A stretch of 64,000 nt of DNA from JAJRXR01 sp041402005. Its GTDB lineage: Bacteria; Planctomycetota; Phycisphaerae; Phycisphaerales; UBA1924. The position numbers were made by a program, and so were the translations under genes. Positions 16,589-23,828 of this stretch are shown here, piece by piece. Every line of letters starts with the position of its first letter. Positions within the stretch are counted from its first letter, which is position 1. The stretch is from NCBI GenBank assembly GCA_041402005.1, contig JAWKTB010000002.1, positions 372,001-436,000 on the forward strand, given 5' to 3'. The notes beneath the pieces are model-generated. The model had not been told where the DNA came from. It saw only the letters and a program-made list of their open reading frames with translations, and did not search any database.

Positions 16589-17584
16589 ATGTCCGACACC
16601 GGCCGCCGCTTCATCGCCGACCTCGCCCCTGCCGAACGCGTCGAGGCCTGCTTCTCCATCGTCAACGCCCAGATCGGCACCAAGAAGAACGGCGAGCCCT
16701 ACCTCCGCTGCCTTCTTGGCGACAAGACCGGACAGTGCCCCGGGCGCAAGTGGTCCGTCGATGACGCCATGGCCCGCCGCCTCCCCCCCGACGGCTTCGT
16801 CTTTGTCGAGGGCGAGGCCCAGGCCTACCAGGGCGAACTCCAGATCATCATCCACCGCCTCGAGCCCCACGAGCCCACGCCCGACCAGATGCGCGAGCTC
16901 CTCCCCGCGTCCAAGCGCGATCCGAAAGAAATGTTCAGCGAGGTCGTCGCCCTGCTCGACACGCTCGAGCACCCCGCGATGAAGGCCCTGGCCCAGACCT
17001 ACCTCGCCGACGAGTTCTTGATGGACCAGTTCAGGACCGCGCCCGCCGCCAAGCAGATGCACCATGCCTATCTCGGCGGCCTCTGCGAGCACACGCTGGC
17101 GCTCCTGAAGCTCGCCGACGCCGTCTGCCCCCTCTACCCCAAGATCAACCGCGATCTCGTCCTCATGGGCCTCTTCCTGCACGACCTGGGCAAGACGCGC
17201 GAGCTGATCTACGACCGCGGCTTCGCCTACTCCGACCGCGGCGAGCTCATCGGGCACATCGTCGAAGGCGCCATCATGCTCCACGACAAGGCCCAGCAGA
17301 TGATGCGCGAGACCGGCACCCGCATGCCCGCGGGCGCGCTCATGGTCCTCCAGCACATCATCCTCTCGCACCACGGCATCCCCGAGTACGGCGCCGCCAA
17401 AATCCCCTCGACTCCCGAGGCCATCCTCGTCTCCATGCTCGACAACGTCGACGCCAAGACCACCATCGCCCTCGACGCCGCCCGCCCGGACCGGGCCAAG
17501 AACGTCGACCTCGGCGGCGCCTTCACCGAACGCCAGTGGGCCCTGGACACCAAGCTGTACAGACCGGACCCGCTGGCGGAGTGA
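16589..17584 (+). CDS. OB-fold plus HD-domain 3'-5' exoribonuclease, YhaM family
   Basis: Predicted metal-dependent 3'-5' exonuclease acting on RNA and possibly single-stranded DNA. The N-terminal 95 residues form an OB-fold (tRNA_anti-like, with VNAQIGTKKNGEPYLRCLL), and residues 155-300 form the HD domain: His168 (GLCEHTL), the HD pair His198-Asp199 (LFLHDLGK), His223 (GELIGH) and His261-His262 (LSHHG). At 331 aa it is near the usual YhaM length. Two in-frame ATGs (16580 and 16589) compete; neither has a Shine-Dalgarno and TACCCT lies at 16569-16574. I use the second, but the first is equally possible. The domain order fits YhaM well. Confidence 0.88.
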   Translation: MSDTGRRFIADLAPAERVEACFSIVNAQIGTKKNGEPYLRCLLGDKTGQCPGRKWSVDDAMARRLPPDGFVFVEGEAQAYQGELQIIIHRLEPHEPTPDQMRELLPASKRDPKEMFSEVVALLDTLEHPAMKALAQTYLADEFLMDQFRTAPAAKQMHHAYLGGLCEHTLALLKLADAVCPLYPKINRDLVLMGLFLHDLGKTRELIYDRGFAYSDRGELIGHIVEGAIMLHDKAQQMMRETGTRMPAGALMVLQHIILSHHGIPEYGAAKIPSTPEAILVSMLDNVDAKTTIALDAARPDRAKNVDLGGAFTERQWALDTKLYRPDPLAE

Positions 17585-17828
17585 GCGGGCTGAGGCGTCC
17601 CACGCGACGGTCACCGTGCATCGCGCACGCCCTCGACGAGCAATCGAATCATGGAAGAGCCAGTCAGATGGCATTGAGCGAATCGATCGTCAGCCCTCAG
17701 CACTGTGTATTTCTCGCGATAGGCAGCTCGTAACGACCGTGCCGCTGCACAACTTTGTGCGTGTTGCTGAGTTGCAGGCGGCAATGTGAACATTCATCAG
17801 CAAGACCCCGACCAGCGGCCGCAAGGCG
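17585..17828. other. gene-free stretch upstream of the cassette
   Basis: About 245 nt between the YhaM-like gene and the G-tract promoter. The base composition becomes less GC-rich here, marking the left edge of the 17.6-20.7 kb cassette. Short open frames on the minus strand lack ribosome binding sites and recognisable content. I see no strong hairpin or repeat. Confidence 0.5.
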
Positions 17829-17860
17829 TTGACACCGGGGGGGGGGGGGGGGGGTAAGCT
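17829..17860 (+). promoter_or_regulatory. candidate promoter with an 18-G spacer tract
   Basis: A perfect -35 hexamer TTGACA (17829-17834) is followed by CC, then 18 consecutive G (17837-17854), then TAAGCT (17855-17860), which matches TANNNT. The spacer is therefore 20 nt; loss of two or three G would bring it to the optimal 17-18. The ATG of the next gene is 10 nt further on. Homopolymeric G or C tracts between -35 and -10 drive phase-variable promoters in Neisseria (for example porA). An alternative reading starts translation at the TTG, with the tract encoding glycines. Tract length should be treated as uncertain. Confidence 0.5.
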
Positions 17861-17870
17861 GCGGAAAGCA

Positions 17871-19022
17871 ATGCATCGAGGGCCAGGCATTCTACTAGTG
17901 GTGCTCGCGAACGTAGCCGCGCCGCTCCTGCCGGCTGTTGCCCAACCGTTACCGAGTGCAAGCGGATCACAAGCGCAGCAAGCGTTCGAGAGGCAATGGC
18001 AGGCCGCGCAAGACTTCGAGATCCCTGAGGGGATCTACGTCGAGTATGCGGTCGAGCAGTACGCGGAGCTGTCCGAGGATGAACTCAGGGAACTCGCGCG
18101 AGTCGTCGAGGGGAAACCCGAACATCCTCTCAGATCCAAGCTGGAAAAGAACAGGCGTCGCCATGAGCAGGGCCCCGACACGTTCCGATACCGATTCTGG
18201 ATTCAGAATGACGGGAACTGGCGCCGAGCCGTGGACACGCCCCAGTGTATCTCGGCCCAGTCTGTGCCTTACGCGGACACAGCCCTCACGGCGGACAAGG
18301 ACTCCTGGGAACTCGCCGGGGATCGACTCACGCTGTCGAACAGGAAAGCGTCTGGCTCGGGAGATCCGATGGGGCACATCGATGCCCTAAGGTCGCTCCT
18401 GTGCAGACTGACGACTGGTTTGTTCAACTCTGGCCCGCTGGCCTTCTCTCCGGCCGGGGTGCTTTCCACGAATGACGGGGGCATTCAAGTTCGTCTGGTT
18501 TCGGAGGACGGACGCCGGGTCATCGAAATCACCGGCCGTCTGGAAGGCGGGTATTGCTACATCGAGAACTCTAGAGTTACGCGCGCCGATGATTCCCCCA
18601 AGTGGTTCGGCGCGCGCCGCACGCTCGGAGAGTGGAAACGGTTTGGCCTCTACGAAGCTCCCGTAGCGTCCCAGATGTCGAGATACGACCCTGCGAGCGG
18701 TCGCGTGCTTGAACGCTATACGCTCCTCGACTTACGTACGGCGCCGCCTGAGGAGATCAAGCCGCTGCTGCAAACACCTGACGTGGACGGCGTCGATGGC
18801 GTGCGAGGACAGTTGGCAGTCCACGCCATAGTCGACGAGCGGCGCGGATCCGGGCGACTCACAGTGATCGGGGCGAATGGCGAACGATCCGTCGCTCCGC
18901 TGCCACCGTCGGCGCGGCCGCGCCTGAGTTCGCTTTGGGTCTTCTCGGGATGGGCTATCGCGGGGATGATCTTGCTCGCACTGATCGTGATCCGCCTGAG
19001 ACGAGGGTTCTCTCAAGCATGA
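17871..19022 (+). CDS. exported hypothetical protein with C-terminal membrane anchor (cassette gene 1)
   Basis: A 383-aa protein with a signal peptide (hydrophobic run ILLVVLANVAAPLL, cleavage near VAQP) and a C-terminal helix (WAIAGMILLALIVI) followed by RLRRG, so most of it should be outside the cytoplasm and held at the membrane. The region between is a mix of helical (residues 30-95) and strand-rich sequence with four Cys; it vaguely recalls LolA-type beta folds, but I cannot assign it. I take the ATG at 17871 because the signal peptide begins there. A TTG at 17829 would add a glycine run encoded by the G-tract. Base composition is visibly lower in GC than flanking genes. It leads a four-gene same-strand cluster. 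Confidence 0.78.
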   Translation: MHRGPGILLVVLANVAAPLLPAVAQPLPSASGSQAQQAFERQWQAAQDFEIPEGIYVEYAVEQYAELSEDELRELARVVEGKPEHPLRSKLEKNRRRHEQGPDTFRYRFWIQNDGNWRRAVDTPQCISAQSVPYADTALTADKDSWELAGDRLTLSNRKASGSGDPMGHIDALRSLLCRLTTGLFNSGPLAFSPAGVLSTNDGGIQVRLVSEDGRRVIEITGRLEGGYCYIENSRVTRADDSPKWFGARRTLGEWKRFGLYEAPVASQMSRYDPASGRVLERYTLLDLRTAPPEEIKPLLQTPDVDGVDGVRGQLAVHAIVDERRGSGRLTVIGANGERSVAPLPPSARPRLSSLWVFSGWAIAGMILLALIVIRLRRGFSQA

Positions 19023-19070
19023 CGAGCTGTTCCGTCGGAGACGGACATCGTTTGAGATAGGAGGTCAATC

Positions 19071-19430
19071 ATGATACAACGAACTTCCATCATCGTGGGA
19101 AGTCTTGCGGTCATTTCCGGTGTGGGTATCGCATGGGGTGTATGTTACGGCACGCTCACCACGGAGTTCGAGGCGTGCGACTATGTGTGTCAAAGTGAAC
19201 GAGACTCTGCATGCTGGTACAACGAGTGGTTGAGCGAACCGATCACCATCGCCATCCAGGCCGCCCACCCGAACGCCAGGAAGGATGTCGAGACGGTCTA
19301 CCACGCGTGCATCCTTGAGTACAAGACGCTGGACGAGAATGGAGGCTGCAACGACTATGCGGTCTGCGGCCAAAACGCAGTCGGAACCGAAGCCGACGGC
19401 GAGCTCTGCGGTGGCGGGCCCCCCACCTGA
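19071..19430 (+). CDS. small cysteine-rich exported protein (cassette gene 2)
   Basis: A 119-aa protein with an N-terminal hydrophobic segment (residues 7-25) and eight Cys, seven of them in the exported part (CDYVC, SACW, HACI, GGCND, VCG, LCGG). Such density implies several disulfides outside the cytoplasm. The ribosome binding site AGGAGG at 19058-19064 is one of the strongest in the window and fixes the start. Its end overlaps the start of the MauE-like gene by 20 nt. I recognise no family. In the mau operon, MauE is needed for disulfide maturation of the Cys-rich MauA subunit, so this protein is a plausible client of its neighbour; that is inference from context only. Confidence 0.8.
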   Translation: MIQRTSIIVGSLAVISGVGIAWGVCYGTLTTEFEACDYVCQSERDSACWYNEWLSEPITIAIQAAHPNARKDVETVYHACILEYKTLDENGGCNDYAVCGQNAVGTEADGELCGGGPPT

Positions 19431-19920
19431 TCGGAACGCTGGTCGCGCTCGAAGCTGGTCCATACTGCTCCGCTCGTTCGTGCCCTGCGTACTACTCGTT
19501 GCGGGCATCGCGAAGATCGTTGACGTATCCGAGTTCGAGGCGGCCCTCCGCACGTGGGAGCGACTCCCGGGCTGGTCGATGAGGCCTCTCTCCCTGCTGA
19601 TCCCGGCGGCCGAGATTCTCATTGGGGCCTCGTGGCTACTTTCGGTGCGACGCTCCCTCGCCGAACTCGGGGCATTGAGTCTTCTGTTCGCTTTTACCGG
19701 AGCGTACATCCTGCACCTCGCCTCAGGGCTCGAACCCGATTGCAACTGCTTCGGCAAGATCATGCGATTCCGGATGCAACAGACGACGGCAACCGAGGCG
19801 ATAATCAGGAATGTCATCCTCATCGGTGTCATGGGTGTTGCCGCGATCGTCGATCATCGCACGCGGGGCGCACCTTTCTGCGGTCCCCCCGCGCCATTCC
19901 CGGGGGATCCACCCGCATGA
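19411..19920 (+). CDS. MauE/DoxX-like redox-associated membrane protein (cassette gene 3)
   Basis: A 169-aa protein with four hydrophobic helices, starting at a GTG inside the end of the previous gene. The first helix region carries FVPCVLLVAGIAKI, followed by an exported or cytoplasmic stretch with WERLPGW and a second helix with PAAEILIGASWLL, the layout of MauE/DoxX proteins. A CNCFGK motif near residue 112 gives a Cys-x-Cys pair at the membrane, and two further Cys are at the N- and C-terminal ends. MauE acts in disulfide handling for methylamine dehydrogenase; no other mau gene is present, so a general redox role for the neighbouring Cys-rich protein is more likely. Confidence 0.8.
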   Translation: MAGPPPDRNAGRARSWSILLRSFVPCVLLVAGIAKIVDVSEFEAALRTWERLPGWSMRPLSLLIPAAEILIGASWLLSVRRSLAELGALSLLFAFTGAYILHLASGLEPDCNCFGKIMRFRMQQTTATEAIIRNVILIGVMGVAAIVDHRTRGAPFCGPPAPFPGDPPA

Positions 19921-20657
19921 CGTGCGTGCGTGTCCAGGCCACCTCTCGCGGTGTGTCACTCCTCGAGATGATGCTCGTGATCGTTCTGCTCGGTCTGCTG
20001 ATTGCCCTCGCGATGCCAACCATCGCCGGGATGCGTGAGCGCGCTCGTGACGCGACCTCGCTCGCGAACCTCCGCTCGCACGCCCAGATCTTGTCCGTCT
20101 ACCTCGGGGATTGGGACGATACGTACCCGTTCCCGACTGATCCGACCGCCGATCTCACTATCCTCCGTGGAGGGGGCATCACGATCGCGGTCCCGTTCTT
20201 CCACGTGTCAGGGGTCTGGCCCGTACCGCTCGCGGACGGGTACTACGACTCGGTCTTTCCCCACCCGAGCATACTTAGACCCGGTGAGGAATCACTTATC
20301 ACGTCGTACCACTACTCCCCTACTTTCATAACTGATCCGCAGTTCTGGAACCTTGAAACCCGGACCGGTCCCGCTCAGTGGGGTCCGGTCGGTGGACATC
20401 AGCCTGTATTCCCGAGCGCGAAAGCGATCTCGGTCGAGTTCTCGACGAGTCGAGGTGTGCCGGTGTTTGCGCCGTCACAACAGGAGACCCCGGCGTTCAC
20501 CGGAGCGTTCTGTGATGGGTCGGCAAGCGCTCATCCTCGAGGCAGTTCGACGCCGCCTGTATCGACCGGCGAGGGCGACTACGATGCCTCCCTCCATCGG
20601 GTTGGCATCGTGGGCATGCACACGGTGAACGGCGTTCGTGGGCGCGACATCCGCTAA
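19917..20657 (+). CDS. type IV pilin-like / pseudopilin protein (cassette gene 4)
   Basis: A 246-aa protein whose ATG overlaps the stop of the MauE-like gene (ATGA). The N-terminus has a class III signal: a short basic leader, the cleavage context SRGVSLLEMM with Glu at +5, and a hydrophobic helix (LVIVLLGLLIALAMP) that packs pilins together. The body is strand-rich with aromatic residues and carries a late CDGSASAH segment, similar to the DG motif near the end of planctomycete pseudopilins. It is shorter and more divergent than DUF1559 proteins. No prepilin peptidase or secretion ATPase is in the window, so it must use machinery encoded elsewhere. Confidence 0.88.
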   Translation: MTCVRVQATSRGVSLLEMMLVIVLLGLLIALAMPTIAGMRERARDATSLANLRSHAQILSVYLGDWDDTYPFPTDPTADLTILRGGGITIAVPFFHVSGVWPVPLADGYYDSVFPHPSILRPGEESLITSYHYSPTFITDPQFWNLETRTGPAQWGPVGGHQPVFPSAKAISVEFSTSRGVPVFAPSQQETPAFTGAFCDGSASAHPRGSSTPPVSTGEGDYDASLHRVGIVGMHTVNGVRGRDIR

Positions 20658-20766
20658 CTCGCACTGATTCGATCGGCCCGGAGGGCCAACGCCCCCCGGG
20701 CCGGACCGTCCCCGCGCGGGCGGGTCTAGCCCCGCGCGAGGACACGAGTCGTGGGATTTCTCGTGC
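20658..20766. terminator. GC-rich dyads between convergent genes
   Basis: Between the pseudopilin gene and the minus-strand regulator lie two imperfect GC-rich hairpins: ggcccggag pairing with ccccgggcc (about 20676-20704) and cccgcgcgg with cccgcgcga (about 20711-20740). No T-run follows, so intrinsic termination is uncertain. Confidence 0.35.
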
Positions 20767-21366
20767 TCAGTCGTCCGAGTCCTCGGCGGCGTCCTCGGTC
20801 TGCACCCAGCCCTCGACCGCCTCGGGGCCGACCTCGTGCTCGACGCCGTCCTCGTCGATGAACTTCGCCGAGGCCACGCCCTTCACCTCGCTCACGCTGA
20901 CGCTTGCCTTCTGCCCGGGCGCGACGAGCACGCGCGGCGAGGCGCCTTCCATGATGATCGTGGACTCCCCACCCTTGGGCGAGTCGATGTCCACCGTCAT
21001 CTGGCGCTGCTCGCCGTTCTCGACCATATTGATGCCGTAGACGGTGCCGTCGTCGGTGACGAACGTCCCACCCGCGCCCTCGGGTGTGGGCGCCAACTCG
21101 ACGTCGTACCTCGTGCCGTCGTCGGCGATGATCGTCGCCCGCTGGCTCATCACCTGGTGCGTGACCGCCGCAGCGACCGCGCCCCCGCCCAGCACCCCCG
21201 CCGCGATCAGCGCGATCGTCGTGCGGCTCAGCGTGTGATTCCGACCTGAACTCATGGCCTGCTCCTTGAGAAACGCGTCGACCCTGTCACTGTGGTCCGG
21301 GCCGGGCCATGCGCGCTCCGCCACGCCGCCCAGCATCCGCTCGATCCTGTCGTCCATCTGATTCAT
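20767..21366 (-). CDS. putative anti-sigma-like membrane protein
   Basis: A 199-aa protein whose ATG overlaps the stop of the ECF sigma gene (ATGA), the usual arrangement of a sigma factor and its regulator. The N-terminal 45 residues are cytoplasmic and helical (DDRIERMLGGVAERAW), one helix follows (residues 50-68, TTIALIAAGVLGGGAV), and the exported C-terminal part is strand-rich and acidic. There is no zinc-binding H-x3-C-x2-C anti-sigma motif, so any inhibition would be of a different type. Anti-sigma function is inferred from gene order and topology; a structural role for the exported domain is unknown. Confidence 0.7.
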   Translation of the reverse strand: MNQMDDRIERMLGGVAERAWPGPDHSDRVDAFLKEQAMSSGRNHTLSRTTIALIAAGVLGGGAVAAAVTHQVMSQRATIIADDGTRYDVELAPTPEGAGGTFVTDDGTVYGINMVENGEQRQMTVDIDSPKGGESTIIMEGASPRVLVAPGQKASVSVSEVKGVASAKFIDEDGVEHEVGPEAVEGWVQTEDAAEDSDD

Positions 21367-21947
21367 GATCCGCCTCCGAGGCGTTCAACCTCGACCCGCA
21401 GCGCGTCCCGTGCCCGGGAGAGACGCGACTTGACCGTTCCCTCGCGCACGCCCAGCACCGCCGCGGCGTGCGCCATGCTCATCGACTCGAAGTGCACCAA
21501 CGCGATCACGCTCTGGTGATCGGGCGACAACGCCCGCAGCGCCAGGTACAGCAGGTCCAGCTCTTCGCGTGCCGCCGGCGCCTCGGCGTCGTCCATCGTC
21601 GGCGGTGGGAGCGTCGCCCCGCGCCGCCGATTCGACCGCGCCCACGCGTTCGCCTTGTTGGTCGCGATCCGCAACAGCCACGCCGAGAACGGCGCCCCCG
21701 TGTGCCGATACCGGGGCAGGGCTTGCCACGCCGCGATGAACGTCTCGCTCGCGAGGTCTTCGGCCGCGTGCTCGTCCCCGATCCTCCGGTACAGGTACCC
21801 CGCGACCGTCCGGTAGTGCCTGCGGTACAGCCGCGAGTACGCGCCGGGGTCGGTCCGTGCCTGGTCGATCAGGGCCCGCTCGCCCGGTTCTGCCGAGGCC
21901 GTCCCTCTGGCTTCGACCACCGGGATGGCAAGCAGCGCGTCGCCCAT
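21363..21947 (-). CDS. ECF-type RNA polymerase sigma factor
   Basis: A 194-aa sigma-70 family protein that would direct RNA polymerase to a small regulon. Region 2 contains YRTVAGYLYRRIGDEHAAEDL and the typical ETFIAAWQALPRY; region 4 contains ALSPDHQSVIALVHFESMS and the HTH with GVREGTVKSRLSRARD. I chose the ATG at 21947 because GGAGG precedes it and the sequence upstream is intergenic repeat. It is translationally coupled to the membrane protein that follows. The family subgroup cannot be set from sequence inspection alone. Confidence 0.92.
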   Translation of the reverse strand: MGDALLAIPVVEARGTASAEPGERALIDQARTDPGAYSRLYRRHYRTVAGYLYRRIGDEHAAEDLASETFIAAWQALPRYRHTGAPFSAWLLRIATNKANAWARSNRRRGATLPPPTMDDAEAPAAREELDLLYLALRALSPDHQSVIALVHFESMSMAHAAAVLGVREGTVKSRLSRARDALRVEVERLGGGS

Positions 21948-22057
21948 GCACCCCTCCAAATGCGCGAACCCACCCCCGGGTTCCCGCCCACGGCAGGATT
22001 TTCTGGCCCCACCCACGCTCCAGGGTGGTGGCGGGAGTGCTCGAGCAAGCGTTTCAA

Positions 22058-22135
22058 CACGAAGGCCACGAAGAGCGCGGAGGGCTCGAAGGTCTCGATT
22101 CAAGCCATCCCTTCGTGCCCTTCGCGACCTTCGCG
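22058..22135. repeat. cacgaaggccacgaag inverted repeat
   Basis: Left arm 22058-22073 (cacgaaggccacgaag) faces a right arm beginning at 22111 (cttcgtgcccttcgcg), 14 of 16 positions complementary, with a 37-nt spacer; the right arm continues with another degenerate unit (accttcgcg). Elements of this wording are dispersed in planctomycete and verrucomicrobial genomes. It sits in the 263-nt gap upstream of the sigma gene, which holds no other feature I can support. Confidence 0.6.
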
Positions 22136-22210
22136 TTCGATCTCATTGCGCACAGAGAACCCCGCGCTCGCGCGAGGGGCTCGTTATTCACTTCGCCTAC
22201 CCTGCCGACC

Positions 22211-22987
22211 CTACGGATAATCCTGCCGCGTCGGCCTGATCAGCAGATCGCTCACGTGCACCGCGCCCGGCTGCGACGCGACGAACACGATCGCCCGCGC
22301 CACGTCCTCCGGGCTCAGCACCGGCCCGATCTTGTCCATGAACTGCCCGAACGTCGCCGGGTCGTACCCCGCGACGTCCTGGAACTCGCTCTTGACGACC
22401 GCCGGCTCGATCAGCGTCACGCGCACCCCCTTGGGCCCGACCTCCCGGCGCAACGCCTCGGCCAGCGCGTGCACGCCGAACTTCGTCGCCCCGTACATCG
22501 AGCTGAACGGCGAGATGTGCCGCCCGACCGTGGACCCGATCGCGAAGATGTCGCGTGGTGACGTCTGCCAGTCGTCGCCCCGGATGTCCTCGACCATCCG
22601 CCGCGCCGCCTCGCGCATCAGGCGGGCGGCGCCCAGCAGGTTCGTCCGGACCATCTCCTCCCACTGATCGGTGTCCGAGTCGTAGACACTCCCCTTAAGC
22701 CCGCGACCCGCGTTGACGACGACGAGGTTCGCCTCGCTTCCGAAGTGGTCCCGCGCCCGGTCGAGCATCGCCGTGATGACACGGGGGTCGCCCGCATCCC
22801 CCGGGCACGCGACGGCTTCCCCCTTTGCGGCGTTGATCTCACCGACGACCTCCGCGAGCCGCTCCTCACGCCGCGCGTTGAGCACGACCGACGCCCCCTG
22901 CGCCGCCAGCCCGCGCGCGATGGCCTCGCCGATCCCCGCGCTCGCCCCCGTCACGACCGCGACACGATGCCGAAATGGATCCATCAT
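22211..22987 (-). CDS. short-chain dehydrogenase/reductase (SDR)
   Basis: NAD(P)-dependent oxidoreductase of the classical SDR type. The 258-aa protein has the cofactor motif TGASAGIG at about 14-21, VNAGRG near 90-95 in place of NNAG, the catalytic Ser (IGSTVG), and YGATK with catalytic Tyr and Lys. The Arg-rich ARREER following the second strand favours NADP. It lacks a C-terminal extension. TAGGCT lies 6 nt before the ATG with no ribosome binding site, so the message may be leaderless. The substrate cannot be read from the sequence, and neighbours do not point to a pathway. Confidence 0.93.
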   Translation of the reverse strand: MMDPFRHRVAVVTGASAGIGEAIARGLAAQGASVVLNARREERLAEVVGEINAAKGEAVACPGDAGDPRVITAMLDRARDHFGSEANLVVVNAGRGLKGSVYDSDTDQWEEMVRTNLLGAARLMREAARRMVEDIRGDDWQTSPRDIFAIGSTVGRHISPFSSMYGATKFGVHALAEALRREVGPKGVRVTLIEPAVVKSEFQDVAGYDPATFGQFMDKIGPVLSPEDVARAIVFVASQPGAVHVSDLLIRPTRQDYP

Positions 22988-22993
22988 GGAAGA

Positions 22994-22999
22994 AGCCTA
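22994..22999 (-). promoter_or_regulatory. candidate -10 box of the SDR gene (leaderless)
   Basis: TAGGCT on the minus strand, 6 nt from the ATG; no ribosome binding site in the gap. Confidence 0.4.
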
Positions 23000-23011
23000 G
23001 CCGCGCGCCTT

Positions 23012-23060
23012 CCCCCCTCTCCCCTCCGGGGAGAGGGCCGGGGTGAGGGGCTCCGTCTTC
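23012..23060. repeat. CCCTCTCCC/GAGAGGG palindromic element, copy A
   Basis: Reads ccctctcccctcc followed by ggggagagggccggggtgagggg and then ctccgtc. Two further copies with the same right half and the same following ctccgtc occur at 27111-27187 and 27671-27713. It lies between the divergently spaced minus-strand SDR and ArsC-like genes. Confidence 0.7.
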
Positions 23061-23082
23061 TCCCGCTTCTTCACCCCCGGAC

Positions 23083-23712
23083 CTATCCCGCCACCATCCC
23101 CATCGCCGCCAGCAGCTCCCGCGCAATCTGGGCGCACCGCTCGTTGTAGACCTCGGTCTCCCGCGCCGTCCCGTCCGCCGCCTTGGGGTCCTCATACCGC
23201 AGCGCGATCCGGGCCGCCGCCCCCGGCACGATCGGGCACGCCGCGTCAGCGCTCGAGCACGTCATCACCGCCGCGAACCCCGCGTCTGGGTTCGGCGCCT
23301 CGTCGATCAGCGTGCTGAAGCACTCGATCCCCGGGTCATCGACCCCGCAGCGCACGTGAACCCGCGGGTTCTCCCCCGTGCCCCGCTCGATAAGGAACCC
23401 CGCACGCTCGAGCGCCTCGATCGCCCGCGGGTTGAACGCCGTGACCTCCGTACCACCGGAGAACGCGCGCACACCCTCGACCCCGTGCCACGCCGCCGCC
23501 GTGTGCGCCCAGACCTGCCCGAACTGGCTCCGCCTGGAGTTGTGCGTGCAGACGAAGATCAGGTCCGCCGTTCCGTCGCGTGCCAGCGCTCCGCGCACGT
23601 ACGCGGCCAGCTCCGCGATCGTCGCCCGCCGCGCGGCCGGGATCTGCCCCTTCTCCTCCGCCCGCCGCTCGATGTACGCCCGCAGCTCCGGGGCGAACGA
23701 GTCACGTCCCAT
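23083..23712 (-). CDS. low-molecular-weight phosphatase / arsenate reductase-like protein
   Basis: A 209-aa protein of the thioredoxin-coupled ArsC (LMW-PTP) fold. The N-terminal 45 residues are a helical extension; then FVCTHNSRRSQ provides the P-loop with catalytic Cys and Arg. Two more Cys needed for the ArsC relay may be in CGVDDPGIEC or in VMTCSSADAACP, the latter matching the usual position of the resolving pair, and an Asp in the C-terminal YEDPKAADG matches the general acid loop. The start at 23712 has GGGAGGA upstream. No arsR, arsB or acr3 lies nearby, so physiological substrate is open; planctomycetes often carry this N-terminally extended form. Confidence 0.82.
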   Translation of the reverse strand: MGRDSFAPELRAYIERRAEEKGQIPAARRATIAELAAYVRGALARDGTADLIFVCTHNSRRSQFGQVWAHTAAAWHGVEGVRAFSGGTEVTAFNPRAIEALERAGFLIERGTGENPRVHVRCGVDDPGIECFSTLIDEAPNPDAGFAAVMTCSSADAACPIVPGAAARIALRYEDPKAADGTARETEVYNERCAQIARELLAAMGMVAG

Positions 23713-23828
23713 GCGTCCTCCCACCCCTTCCGCCCGCGCCCGGGCGCCCTCTACAATAGAGGCGGGACCTGGGCTCCCGCGGCGGGTCACGCCGCACACA
23801 CCGCCCAAGACACCGGAGTCTCGACATC

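Noticed and set aside
17611..17793. 60-aa minus-strand frame before the G-tract
   Set aside because: No ribosome binding site, no recognisable protein features.
19411..19920. Cassette considered as a methylamine utilisation (mau) operon
   Set aside because: Only a MauE-like protein is present; no mauA, mauB or mauD homologue and no cytochrome or amine dehydrogenase subunit.
23083..23712. ArsC-like gene considered as part of an arsenic resistance operon
   Set aside because: No ArsR, transporter or ArsA nearby; the neighbours are unrelated.
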